A stretch of DNA of 64,000 nucleotides from Jiella sonneratiae (GTDB taxonomy: Bacteria > Pseudomonadota > Alphaproteobacteria > Rhizobiales > Rhizobiaceae). Position numbers and translations under genes: made by a program. The stretch is from NCBI RefSeq assembly GCF_017353515.1, contig NZ_JAFMPY010000014.1, positions 62,001 through 126,000 on the forward strand, read 5' to 3'. Below are positions 26,801 through 38,925 of the stretch, piece after piece; the stretch's first letter is position 1; the number at the start of each line of letters is the position of its first letter. The notes beneath the pieces are model-generated. The model saw only the letters and a list, made by a program, of their open reading frames with translations, made no database searches and was not told the origin of the DNA.

Positions 26801-28030
26801 TCACAGATCCTTGGCGAGCGGCACGTCGATCGAGCCGTCGAGGAACTTCGTCGGACCGTCGGCGCCGGGCATCACGTCGAATTCGAAGATGTCGGTCGGC
26901 AGCCACAGCGTCGCGCAGGCATTGGGAATGTCGACCACGCCGGAGATGTGGCCCTGGCAGGGCGCGGTGCCGAGGATGGCGTAGGCCTGGGCGCCGGAGA
27001 AACCGAATTTTTTCAGATATTCGATCGCGTTGAGACATGCCTGGCGATAGGCGATGTGGACGTCGAGATAATGCTGCTTGCCGGCCTCATCGACGGAAAT
27101 GCCCTCGAAGATCAGGTAGTCGTCGTATTTGGGGGTGATCGGCGACGGCTTAAAGATGGGGTTCTTGATCCCGTATTTCGCCATGCCGCCCTTGATGAGG
27201 CTGACCTTCAGATGCAGCCAGCCGGCCATTTCGATGGCGCCGCAGAAGGTGATCTCGCCGTCGCCCTGGCTGAAGTGGAGGTCTCCCATCGAGAGGCCGG
27301 CGCCGTCGACATAGACCGGGAAATAGATCTTCGAGCCTCGCGAAAGATCCTTGATATCGCAATTGCCGCCATGTTCGCGCGGCGGCACGGTGCGGGCGCC
27401 CTCGGCCGCCGCCTTGTCGCGCGCTTCGCCCGTCATCTTGCCCATATGCGCCGACTGAGTGGTGGGCAGCGCGGCAAGCTGGGGCACCCGCTCGGGCTCG
27501 GTGTCGAACAGCGCCTTCTCGCGGGTGTTCCACATGTCGAGCATCGCCCGATCCGGCAGGCATCCGATGAGGCCCGGATGGATGAGGCCGGCATAGCGCA
27601 CGCCCGGCACGTGGCGTGATCTCGTGAACATGCCCTCGATGTCCCAGATCGACTTCTGGGCCTCGGGGAAATGCTCGGTCAGGAAGCCGCCGCCATTCTG
27701 CTTGGAGAAGAAGCCGTTGAACCCCCAGAGGCTGTCTTCCTTGGCGCCGATGTCGAGGATGTCGACCACGAGGAGGTCGCCGGGCTCGGCCCCCTTCACG
27801 CCGATCGGGCCGGAGAGATAGTGGACCTGCTCGAGCTCGACGTCGCGCACGTCTTCGGCGGAATCGTCGTTCTTGATCTGGCCGCCGGTCCAGTCGTAGG
27901 TCTCGATCTTGAAGTCGTCGCCCGGCGCCACCCAGCAGGCCATCGGAATGTCGGGGTGCCAGCGATTGTGGATCATCTCGTTGTCGTGCGGCGAGGTGGT
28001 CAGGTCGACCTTGATCAAGGTGTCGGGCAT
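26801..28030 (-). CDS. fmdA: Formamidase
   Basis: This 409-residue cytoplasmic enzyme hydrolyses formamide to formate and ammonia. Family stretches include HNRWHPDIPMACWVAPGDDFKIETYDWTGGQIKNDDSAEDV at the N-terminus, YLSGPIGVKGAEPGDLLVVDI, and GGNCDIKDLSRGSKIYFPVYVDGAGLSMGDLHFSQGDGE in the centre. The length is typical. It sits downstream of an urtABCDE-type importer and upstream of fmdB, as in the amide-utilisation cluster of Methylophilus, so the importer probably delivers short-chain amides or urea. Confidence 0.93.
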   Translation of the reverse strand: MPDTLIKVDLTTSPHDNEMIHNRWHPDIPMACWVAPGDDFKIETYDWTGGQIKNDDSAEDVRDVELEQVHYLSGPIGVKGAEPGDLLVVDILDIGAKEDSLWGFNGFFSKQNGGGFLTEHFPEAQKSIWDIEGMFTRSRHVPGVRYAGLIHPGLIGCLPDRAMLDMWNTREKALFDTEPERVPQLAALPTTQSAHMGKMTGEARDKAAAEGARTVPPREHGGNCDIKDLSRGSKIYFPVYVDGAGLSMGDLHFSQGDGEITFCGAIEMAGWLHLKVSLIKGGMAKYGIKNPIFKPSPITPKYDDYLIFEGISVDEAGKQHYLDVHIAYRQACLNAIEYLKKFGFSGAQAYAILGTAPCQGHISGVVDIPNACATLWLPTDIFEFDVMPGADGPTKFLDGSIDVPLAKDL

Positions 28031-28094
28031 GCCGTTTCACTCCTTCGTGGGTGGTTTCGGAGGCTTTGCGTCGGTCGAGCGGCGCGAATGTCCG

Positions 28095-28784
28095 TCATAC
28101 CGACAGGTATTTCGCGACCTTCGACTCATCGACCTCGGCAATCGGCTCGTCATGGACGAGCTCGCCGTTTTCGAGCACGAGCACCCGGTCGGCGATGTCG
28201 AGGGCGAAGGACAGGACCTGTTCGGAAACGACGATGGAGAGGCCCTTCTCGTCGCGGATTTTCTTGAGGGTGCGCCCCATGTCGCGGATGATCGACGGCT
28301 GGATGCCCTCGGTCGGCTCGTCGAGGAGCAGCACCTTGGGCCGCGAGGCGAGAGCGCGGGCGACGGCGAGCTGCTGCTGCTGGCCGCCCGAAAGGTTGCC
28401 GCCCCGGCGCTTGCGCATTTCCAGAAGCACCGGAAACAGCTCGTAGATGTCGCCCGGGACGGCGGTCTCGCCGGTGACGGTCAGGCCGGTCTCGATGTTC
28501 TCGCGCACCGTCATGGTCGAGAAGATCATGCGGCCCTGCGGAACGTAGCCGACGCCGCCTTTGACGCGCTCGTGGCTCTTGGCGTTGGTGATGTCGGCGC
28601 CGTCGACATTGACCCTGCCGGATTTCGTCGGCACCAGCCCCATCAGCGACTTCATCAGCGTCGTCTTGCCCATGCCGTTGCGGCCCATGATCGCGACGAT
28701 CTCGCCGGGGGCGACGGTGAAGTTGAGCCCGTGCAGCACCTCGCTGGAGCCATAGGCGACATGCAGGCCGGAAACGTTCAGCAT
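28095..28784 (-). CDS. urtE: Urea/short-chain amide ABC transporter ATPase UrtE
   Basis: This 229-residue ATPase of the branched-chain/urea importer group has Walker A MGRNGMGKTT, signature LSGGQQQQLAVARAL and Walker B VLLLDEPTEGI, the last typical of UrtE. It begins 10 bases after the urtD stop and is followed by fmdA. Confidence 0.92.
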   Translation of the reverse strand: MLNVSGLHVAYGSSEVLHGLNFTVAPGEIVAIMGRNGMGKTTLMKSLMGLVPTKSGRVNVDGADITNAKSHERVKGGVGYVPQGRMIFSTMTVRENIETGLTVTGETAVPGDIYELFPVLLEMRKRRGGNLSGGQQQQLAVARALASRPKVLLLDEPTEGIQPSIIRDMGRTLKKIRDEKGLSIVVSEQVLSFALDIADRVLVLENGELVHDEPIAEVDESKVAKYLSV

Positions 28785-28794
28785 GGCTTCGTCC

Positions 28795-29538
28795 TCAATG
28801 ACCGAGATAGACTTCGACCACTCTCGGGTCGGACTTGACGTGCGCCATCGTACCTTCGGAAAGCACCCGCCCCTGGTGGAGCACCGTGACCTTGTGGGCG
28901 ATGTCCTCGACGAACTTCATGTCGTGCTCGATGACGATCACCGAGCGACCCTGGATGATGCGATGGAGAAGCTCGGCAGTCTTGACGCGCTCCGACACGC
29001 TCATGCCGGCGACCGGCTCGTCGAGCATCAGAAGTTCCGGGTCCTGGATGAGCAGCATGCCGATTTCGAGCCACTGCTTCTGGCCGTGGCTGAGATATTC
29101 GGCACGCTCGCTCAGATGGTCGGCGAGGAAGATCATTTCGGCGATCTCGGCGACGCGCTCGCGAACCTTTGCGTCGCGCTTGAAGGCGAGCGCGCCGAAG
29201 ACGCTGCGACCTTTCGGATAGGAGATCTCGAGATTCTCGAAAACCGTCAGGTCCTCGTAGATCGAGGGGTTCTGAAACTTCCGGCCGACACCGGCATGGA
29301 CGATCTGGTGTTCCTTCATCTCGGTCAGTTCCCTGCTCCGGAACCGGATCGAGCCGGCGGTGGCGCGGGTCTTGCCGCAGATGAGGTCGAGGGCGGTGGT
29401 CTTGCCGGCGCCGTTCGGCCCGATGATGACGTGGATTTCCTCCGGATCGACGTAGAAGGAGAGGTCGTCCACCGCCTTGAAGCCGTCGAAGGAGACGGTC
29501 AGGCCCTCGACCGAGAGGAGAAAGTCGTTGTTGGTCAT
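28795..29538 (-). CDS. urtD: Urea/short-chain amide ABC transporter ATPase UrtD
   Basis: This 247-residue ATPase carries Walker A GPNGAGKTT, the UrtD-specific signature LSHGQKQWLEIGM and Walker B LMLDEPVAGMS. ATG at 29538 begins the domain; translation upstream of this is not family-like. It starts 11 bp after the urtC stop. Confidence 0.92.
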   Translation of the reverse strand: MTNNDFLLSVEGLTVSFDGFKAVDDLSFYVDPEEIHVIIGPNGAGKTTALDLICGKTRATAGSIRFRSRELTEMKEHQIVHAGVGRKFQNPSIYEDLTVFENLEISYPKGRSVFGALAFKRDAKVRERVAEIAEMIFLADHLSERAEYLSHGQKQWLEIGMLLIQDPELLMLDEPVAGMSVSERVKTAELLHRIIQGRSVIVIEHDMKFVEDIAHKVTVLHQGRVLSEGTMAHVKSDPRVVEVYLGH

Positions 29539-29549
29539 GGCCCGGATCC

Positions 29550-30692
29550 TCACTCGGCGATGGCAGGCGTGGTTTTTCCCCCGCCGACGGGTCGCCGCCG
29601 GTGGGCGGGCCTGACGACGATGCGGGCGAAGAGCGGCTGGACGTAGCTCTTGTAGATGCCGGCGAGACCGTTCGGGAAAGCCATGACCACGGCGATGAAC
29701 AGCCCGCCCATGGCGAACAGCCAGAGCTCGGGGAAGCTTTCGGAAAAGGTGGTCTTGCCCCAATTGACGAGCAGCGTGCCGTAGACCGCGCCGATCAGCG
29801 AGTTGCGGCCGCCGACGGCGCAGAAGATCACCATTTCGATGGACGGCACGATGCCGACGAAGGAGGGCGACATGAAGCCGACCTGGAGGGTGAACATCGC
29901 GCCGCCGATGCCGGAGATCGCGGCGGCGAAGCAGAAGACGAAGATCTTGAACGCCGCCACGTCGTAGCCGGAGAAGCGCACCCGGTCCTCCTTGTCGCGC
30001 AGCGCCACCAGGATCCGCCCGAGCTTGGAGGAGCGCACCGCGATCGACAGGGCGATCACGCCGAGAAGCAGGAAGGCGTTGACGAAATACAGGATGGTCT
30101 TTGCGGAATCGGTGCGGATGTCCCAGCCGAGCAGCGTGCGCAGGTCGGTGATGCCGTTGACGCCGCCGGTATAGCCCTGCTGGCCGATGATCAGGATCGT
30201 CAGGATCGCGGCGATCGCCTGGGTGATGATGGCGAAATAGACCCCGCCGACGCGCCTCGTGAACATCGCGAAACCGATGACGAAGGCAAGCGCGGCCGGC
30301 ACGGCGACGATCGCGACGATGGTGAAGGCGAGCGAATGGAAGGGCTCCCAGAATGCCGGCAGGGCGGTGAGCTGGTTCCAGTCCATGAAGTCGGGAATGC
30401 CCGGCGTCGACTGGATCTTGGTCGCCTCCGGTGTCGAGGCCTCGAGCTTCAGGAACATCGCCATGCAGTAGCCGCCGAGGCCGAAGAAGATGCCCTGGCC
30501 GAGCGACAGGATGCCCGCCGACCCCCAGCACAGCACCAGGCCGACGGCGACGAAGGCGTAGGTGAGATATTTGCCGACGAGGTTCAGGCGAAAGGGATCG
30601 ACGACGCCCGGCAGCACCAGGAGAACGAAGGCGGCGAGGACGAGGAAGCCGAACAGTTCGGTCTTCCTGGCGGCGTGGAATGGGGGTGTCAT
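29550..30692 (-). CDS. urtC: Urea/short-chain amide ABC transporter permease UrtC
   Basis: This 380-residue membrane protein of the LivM group has about ten hydrophobic segments. Family motifs are GSAGILSLGQGIFFGLGGYCMAMFL and the late AVGGRNSLIGAVYGTLLVNWGKT. The C-terminus is basic (VVRPAHRRRPVGGG). It starts 10 bp after the urtB stop. Confidence 0.92.
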   Translation of the reverse strand: MTPPFHAARKTELFGFLVLAAFVLLVLPGVVDPFRLNLVGKYLTYAFVAVGLVLCWGSAGILSLGQGIFFGLGGYCMAMFLKLEASTPEATKIQSTPGIPDFMDWNQLTALPAFWEPFHSLAFTIVAIVAVPAALAFVIGFAMFTRRVGGVYFAIITQAIAAILTILIIGQQGYTGGVNGITDLRTLLGWDIRTDSAKTILYFVNAFLLLGVIALSIAVRSSKLGRILVALRDKEDRVRFSGYDVAAFKIFVFCFAAAISGIGGAMFTLQVGFMSPSFVGIVPSIEMVIFCAVGGRNSLIGAVYGTLLVNWGKTTFSESFPELWLFAMGGLFIAVVMAFPNGLAGIYKSYVQPLFARIVVRPAHRRRPVGGGKTTPAIAE

Positions 30693-30702
30693 GGCGGCTT
30701 CC

Positions 30703-31629
30703 TCAGCGACGGACCTTGAGGACGAAGAGACCCTGCGGGCGCAGCATCAGGATGCCGACCACCGTCAGGAGGGTGAGAACCTTGGCCATCGAGCCGGAGA
30801 GGAAGAATTCGAGGGTCGACTGGGCCTGGGAGATGGTGAAAGCCGAAGCGACCGTACCGATCAGGCTGGTGGCGCCGCCGAAGACGACGACGAGGAAAGT
30901 GTCGACGATGTAGAGCTGCCCGGAACTCGGGCCGGTCGAGCCGATCATCGTGAAGGCCGAGCCGGCAACGCCGGCGATGCCGCAACCGAGCCCGAAGGTC
31001 AGGCGGTCGACCTTTTCGGTGTCGATGCCGACGGCGCCGGCCATCTGCCGGTTCTGGACGACGGCGCGCACCTTGGCGCCGAAGCGCGAGCGGAACATGA
31101 CGACCGCCACGGCGACGGTGATCGCCAGGGTGATCGCCATGACGATCAGCCCGTTGATCGGGATCTCGATGATGTCGGTGAGCGGCAGCGAGCCCATCAT
31201 CCATTCGGGCAGGGTGACGCCCACCTCGCGTGCGCCGAAGATGGTGCGGTAGGCCTGCTGCAGGATCAGCGACAGGCCCCAGGTGGCGAGCAGCGTGTCG
31301 AGCGGGCGTTTGTAGAGGAAGCGGATCAGACCCATCTCGACGAGCATCCCCAGCGCGCCCGATGCGAAGAAGGCGAGCACCATGGCGACGAAGAAGGAGA
31401 TCGGCATCAAGGCCGGCGCCGCGCTCTGGAAGAAGTTCGAGCACATGTAGGTGACGTAGGCGCCGAGAATCATGAACTCGCCATGCGCCATGTTGATGAC
31501 GCCCATCTGGCCGAAGATGATGGCGAGGCCGAGCGCCATGAGCACGAAGACCGAAAACAGCACCAGGCCGGCAAAGCCCTGCATGGCAAAGATCGATCCG
31601 AGCTCGCTCCAGGAATAGTCCGCGAACAT
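30703..31629 (-). CDS. urtB: Urea/short-chain amide ABC transporter permease UrtB
   Basis: This 308-residue LivH-group permease shows the marker IIFGQMGVINMAHGEFMILGAYVTY and the late GGATSLIGTVASAFTISQAQSTLEFF. I place the start at ATG 31629, just ahead of the first hydrophobic segment; a longer frame from 31731 lacks family similarity. It follows urtA after 256 bp that contain a strong hairpin. Confidence 0.92.
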   Translation of the reverse strand: MFADYSWSELGSIFAMQGFAGLVLFSVFVLMALGLAIIFGQMGVINMAHGEFMILGAYVTYMCSNFFQSAAPALMPISFFVAMVLAFFASGALGMLVEMGLIRFLYKRPLDTLLATWGLSLILQQAYRTIFGAREVGVTLPEWMMGSLPLTDIIEIPINGLIVMAITLAITVAVAVVMFRSRFGAKVRAVVQNRQMAGAVGIDTEKVDRLTFGLGCGIAGVAGSAFTMIGSTGPSSGQLYIVDTFLVVVFGGATSLIGTVASAFTISQAQSTLEFFLSGSMAKVLTLLTVVGILMLRPQGLFVLKVRR

Positions 31630-31846
31630 CGAAGGCTCCGATCGTGAGAGCGAGGAGGAGAGGCTTAGTTGAAAGGCAGGATTTTGGTTATAGCCGACGT
31701 TTGGTACTGCCTCGTGGAGACAGATCGGCAAATATCGGACTCAAGAGAGCGCGATTCTGGTTCATGATGCTGGTGGATGCTTCGAATTTGATAGTTGGTA
31801 CGACGCCCCACCCGACCGGGACTCAAACCTCAAATTCGCTCCACCA

Positions 31847-31875
31847 GCGGTCGCCCGACGACGCCGGGCGACCGC
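31847..31875 (-). terminator. Attenuator-like hairpin between urtA and urtB
   Basis: GCGGTCGCCCG and CGGGCGACCGC pair perfectly over 11 bp around a 7-nt loop, beginning ten bases after the urtA stop. No T-run follows. It probably stabilises or partly terminates the binding-protein message. Confidence 0.55.
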
Positions 31876-31885
31876 CGTCGTCCTG

Positions 31886-33154
31886 TTACTGGTAGCCTTC
31901 CGGGAAGGGATCTGGCTCCATCAGCTCCTTGGTCTCGTAGACCACCTCGTATTGGCCGTCGCTCTTGGCGTGGCCGACGCGGGTCTTGGACCACAGGTGA
32001 TGGTTTTCGTGGATGCGCACATAGCCTTCCGGCGCCGTGGTCAGCTCGATGCCGGGAGAGGCCTCCTTGATCTTGTCGATGTCGAAGCTGCCGGCCTTCT
32101 CGACGGCGGCCTTCCACAGCCAGGGGCCCTCGTAGGCCGCCTGCGTGACGTCGCCGATCACCATGTCCTCACCCCACATGTTCTTGAAGGCTGCGACGAA
32201 TTTCTTGTTGTTGTCGTTGTCCAGCGACTGGAAGTATTTCATCGTGGCATAGGCGCCCTCGATGTTCTCGCCGCCGATGCCGCGAATTTCATCTTCCGTC
32301 ACCGAGATGGTCATGACCAGCGGCTTCTCCTTGGTCATGTCGATGCCGGCCGCCTTCAGCTGCTTGTAGAAGGCGACGTTCGACCCGCCGACGACGATCG
32401 CGTAGATCACGTCGGGCTTCTTGAGCTTGATCTTGTTGATCACCGAGTTGAACTGGGTATGGCCGAGCGGATAGTATTCCTCGCCAACCACCTTCAGGCC
32501 GAGGTGATCCTCGATGTGCTTGCGGGCGATCTTGTTGGAGGTGCGCGGCCAAATGTAGTCGGATCCGAGAAGGTAGAAGGTCTTGGCGCCCTTCTCCTTG
32601 GCAACCCAGTCGAGGCCGGCGATGATCTGCTGGGTCGCTTCCTGGCCGGTATAGATGACGTTCGGCGATTGCTCCAGACCCTCATAGAAGGTTGGATAGT
32701 AAAGCATGCCGTTATACTGCTCGAACACCGGCAGCACCGCCTTGCGCGAGGCCGACGTCCAGCAGCCGAATACCGCCGCCACCTTGTCCTCGACGAGGAG
32801 CTTCTTGGCCTTTTCGGCGAAGGTCGGCCAGTCCGAGGCGCCGTCCTCCTGGATGAACTCGATCTTGCGGCCGAGCACGCCGCCCATGTCGTTGATCTGC
32901 TTGATGGCGAGCTTCTCGGCCTGGACCGAGCCAGTCTCCGAGATCGCCATGGTGCCGGTGATCGAGTGGAGAATGCCGACCTTCACCACGTCGTCGGTGA
33001 CCGCAAGGCCGGTGGTATTGACCTCGCCGGTCGGCGGCGTCTGAGCGTGACCGACGCCAGCCGCCGCCAGGCCGAGCGCCAAGGCGGCCGACCCGATCAT
33101 CAGTTTGCGCCGCAGCATCGAGCGAGGCGCGCCGCCCTTGTCGTTGGTTTTCAT
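31886..33154 (-). CDS. urtA: Urea/short-chain amide ABC transporter binding protein UrtA
   Basis: This 422-residue periplasmic binding protein has a signal peptide (RRKLMIGSAALALGLAAAGVGHA-Q). The mature part shows the amide/urea-binding pattern VKVGILHSITGTMAISETG, AVFGCWTSASRKAVLPVFEQYNGMLYYPTFYEGLEQSPNVIYTG and NDFNSVINKIK-like downstream segments. Start ATG 33154 is set by the signal peptide. Urea versus formamide or acetamide cannot be separated by sequence alone; the linked formamidase favours short amides. Confidence 0.9.
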   Translation of the reverse strand: MKTNDKGGAPRSMLRRKLMIGSAALALGLAAAGVGHAQTPPTGEVNTTGLAVTDDVVKVGILHSITGTMAISETGSVQAEKLAIKQINDMGGVLGRKIEFIQEDGASDWPTFAEKAKKLLVEDKVAAVFGCWTSASRKAVLPVFEQYNGMLYYPTFYEGLEQSPNVIYTGQEATQQIIAGLDWVAKEKGAKTFYLLGSDYIWPRTSNKIARKHIEDHLGLKVVGEEYYPLGHTQFNSVINKIKLKKPDVIYAIVVGGSNVAFYKQLKAAGIDMTKEKPLVMTISVTEDEIRGIGGENIEGAYATMKYFQSLDNDNNKKFVAAFKNMWGEDMVIGDVTQAAYEGPWLWKAAVEKAGSFDIDKIKEASPGIELTTAPEGYVRIHENHHLWSKTRVGHAKSDGQYEVVYETKELMEPDPFPEGYQ

Positions 33155-33496
33155 CAAAACCCCCTGTCGAACAGTATTGCCGGAACGAATGCCAACCGAG
33201 CGACGCCCGGCGATTGACAAGAGGCAGGATCGCCGCCGATTGTGCATGGCAGCAATACGTCAAACTACGTATTTCGCTTCGATGGGGATGCAGCCAGGAT
33301 AGCGCGTAAGAGTAGTCGAGCCGACCCCTTGGCGCCATCACAGAAGGCGCCAAGGTGATCGCCGACGCGTGATCTGGAACGGTTAAAAAACTACAGAGAC
33401 AGCGCAACCAGGCGCGGTATTTCTTGAATCGAACATGCGCGGGCCGAGCATCGTCTTGGAGGTGGTCTGTGGTAGGACAGTGAAGGAGACCGTGTC
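33155..33496. promoter_or_regulatory. Divergent control region with inverted repeat at 33254-33273
   Basis: This 342-bp stretch separates urtA from the sensor kinase gene and must carry both promoters. AATACGT and ACGTATT form a perfect 7-bp inverted repeat with a 6-bp spacer, 100 bp upstream of urtA. It is a good candidate site for the LuxR-type regulator encoded at 36849. I see nothing else distinct. Confidence 0.5.
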
Positions 33497-36848
<3,352 letters not shown>

Positions 36849-36859
<11 letters not shown>

Positions 36860-37727
36860 CCGCACCGACGGACGCCTGGTCATCCTGGTGGTCGACGATT
36901 CGCCGGAGGAGGCGAGCTTCCTCGTGGCGACACTCGAGGCGAGCGGCATGTCGGTTCTCGTGGCGACCGACGGCGCGCGCGCCATCGCGATCGCCGAGCG
37001 CACCACCCCAGACCTGATCCTCATGGACGCCGTCATGCCGGGCGTGGACGGTTTTGCCGCGACACTCGGCATGAAGGCGAACGACAGGATCGCCGATATT
37101 CCGGTGATCTTCATGACCGGCCTCAGCGAGACCGAGCATATCGTGCGCGCCTTCGCCGTCGGCGGAGTCGACTACGTGACCAAGCCGATCAAGCCGGAAG
37201 AACTCGTCGCGCGGATCGGCGTGCACAGCCAGAACGCCAAGGTCAGCCGTTCGACCCGCATGGCGCTCGATACGACCGGACGGCATCTCTTCGCGACCAA
37301 CGGAACCGGCGAGATCCTCTGGGCGACGCTTCAGGCCCGCGAACTCCTGGCGAAGGACGGGACCGCCCATGAAAGAGCGCTGGCGATCTCCCGCGACCGG
37401 CTGCGCGTCGGCGCGACGTTCACCCTGTCGGACGAACTTTCCGCAGCGGTGATCGGCCGGCTGGGCCAGAAGGAGTTTCTCCTGCGCATCGCCCGCGAAG
37501 GCGCGAAAGAGGAGGTCGAGACCCTGCAGGCGCAGCTCGGCGTCAGCGCCCGCGAGGCCGAGGTGCTGTTGTGGCTTGCGCGCGGCAAGGCGAACCGGGA
37601 CATCGCCGATATCCTGAAGCTCAGCCCGCGGACGGTGAACAAACACCTCGAAGTGGTTTTCCGGAAGCTCGGCGTCGAAAACCGCGCCGCCGCGACGGCG
37701 ATCGCCGTGCGTCACCTTTCCGGATAA
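36849..37727 (+). CDS. LuxR-type response regulator
   Basis: This 292-residue regulator has a receiver with phospho-acceptor D60 (LILMDAVMPGVDG) and K in YVTKPIKPEE, a central linker domain, and a C-terminal LuxR helix-turn-helix (VSAREAEVLLWLARGKANRDIADILKLSPRTVNKHLEVVFRKLGV). It overlaps the kinase gene by 11 bases and is surely its partner. The kinase's own receiver suggests a phosphorelay or a side control. The likely target is the urtA promoter. Confidence 0.92.
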
Positions 37728-37886
37728 CGACCCCGTGCGACACGGCTGTCCGCATCGTCGAGGGCCGGCCCGGCCGAGGCGGAAGCGGCGCTGCCGTGAC
37801 CCGCGGCGTTGTGCGGCGCTGCGGACCACCGCCGGACCTTCAGGCCGACCTGCCGGGGCCTCTCGTGGCTGCCTGCCGCGTCCCGG

Positions 37887-38648
37887 TCAGAACTGGACGC
37901 CGCGGGTCAGCGCACCGTCGATGACGAGGTTGGTGCCGGTGATGAAGCTCGCGGCGGGGCTGGCGAGGAACACGGCGCCGTTGGCGATCTCCTGCGGCGT
38001 CGCCATCCGGCCCGTCGGATTGAGCGCCAGCGACGCCTTGAACAACTCCGGATTGCCGGTCTCGATCTGGTTCCAGACGCCGCCCGCGAAATAGGTGTTG
38101 CCCGGCGAGACGGAATTCGCCCGGATGTTCTTCGCTGCCAGATTGTAGGCAAGGCCCTGGGTGTAATGGATCAGCGCCGCCTTGAACGCCCCGTAGGGGC
38201 CGGCGGCGAAGTCGATCTCGCGGCCGGAGACGCTGGAGATCGTGACGATCGACGCGGCATCGCTCTTTTCCAGGAACTCCATCGCCGCGGCGACCAGCCG
38301 GACGGTGCCCATCAGGTCGGTCTCGAAGCCCTTCTTCCAGCTCTCCTCGTCGGCGCCGACCGCGAGCGCGCTGACATTGGCGACGACGATGTCGAGCCCG
38401 CCCAGCGCCTCGGCCGCCTCCTTGACGAAGGCCGCCAGCGCCGGCCCGTCGGCGACGTCCACCGCCTTGCCGGTCGCGACGACGCCCTTGGCCGAAAGCG
38501 CCGAGACTTCGGCGTCGACATCCGCCTTGCTGCGCGCGCAGATTGCCACCGAGGCGCCCTCGGCCGCGAGCGTCTCGGCGATCGCGAGCCCGATCCCCTT
38601 GGTGCCGCCCGTGACGATCGCCTTGCGGCCTTGCAACTTCAGGTCCAT
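37887..38648 (-). CDS. SDR-family oxidoreductase
   Basis: This 253-residue classical short-chain dehydrogenase has the cofactor motif TGGTKGIG near residue 12, NVSALAVG in place of the usual NNAG, a catalytic Ser in ISSVSG and the YxxxK pair in GPYGAFKAAL. ATG 38648 begins the Rossmann fold. The substrate is unknown. It sits alone between the two amide units, convergent with the response regulator. Confidence 0.88.
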   Translation of the reverse strand: MDLKLQGRKAIVTGGTKGIGLAIAETLAAEGASVAICARSKADVDAEVSALSAKGVVATGKAVDVADGPALAAFVKEAAEALGGLDIVVANVSALAVGADEESWKKGFETDLMGTVRLVAAAMEFLEKSDAASIVTISSVSGREIDFAAGPYGAFKAALIHYTQGLAYNLAAKNIRANSVSPGNTYFAGGVWNQIETGNPELFKASLALNPTGRMATPQEIANGAVFLASPAASFITGTNLVIDGALTRGVQF

Positions 38649-38828
38649 GACCAGCCCTTTCCCGACAAGGAAGCGTCGGAGGCCGGGAAATCGCCCCGAC
38701 CGCGCCCGCACATGCGTGATCCGGGCAGATTTCGGCGCCGGACGCAAGCGCTGCCGGCACGACGAAATTTGCCGACGGCAGCCGCTTGACAAGCCTCGGC
38801 AAACCCGGCAGCCTAAAACCTGTGCGCA

Positions 38829-38918
38829 GAGCAGCGTTGCTCAAAATCGCGCCGACGACGATCCTTCATGATTTCTGGCAATGTCGCCCTGGCAGCACGT
38901 CGTGCTGGCGGGGGCTTT
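38829..38918 (+). promoter_or_regulatory. Candidate ANTAR antitermination leader upstream of amiC
   Basis: The first hairpin (38829-38842) pairs GAGC with GCTC and leaves the hexaloop AGCGTT, which has the A1 and G4 reported for ANTAR-bound loops. The second (38887-38913) pairs CAGCAC with GTGCTG and extends with CCC/GGG pairs, then GCTTTCC. The second could act as a weak terminator just before the GTG start at 38926. The 4-bp first stem and short T-run limit confidence. Confidence 0.4.
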
Positions 38919-38925
38919 CCGTTGA

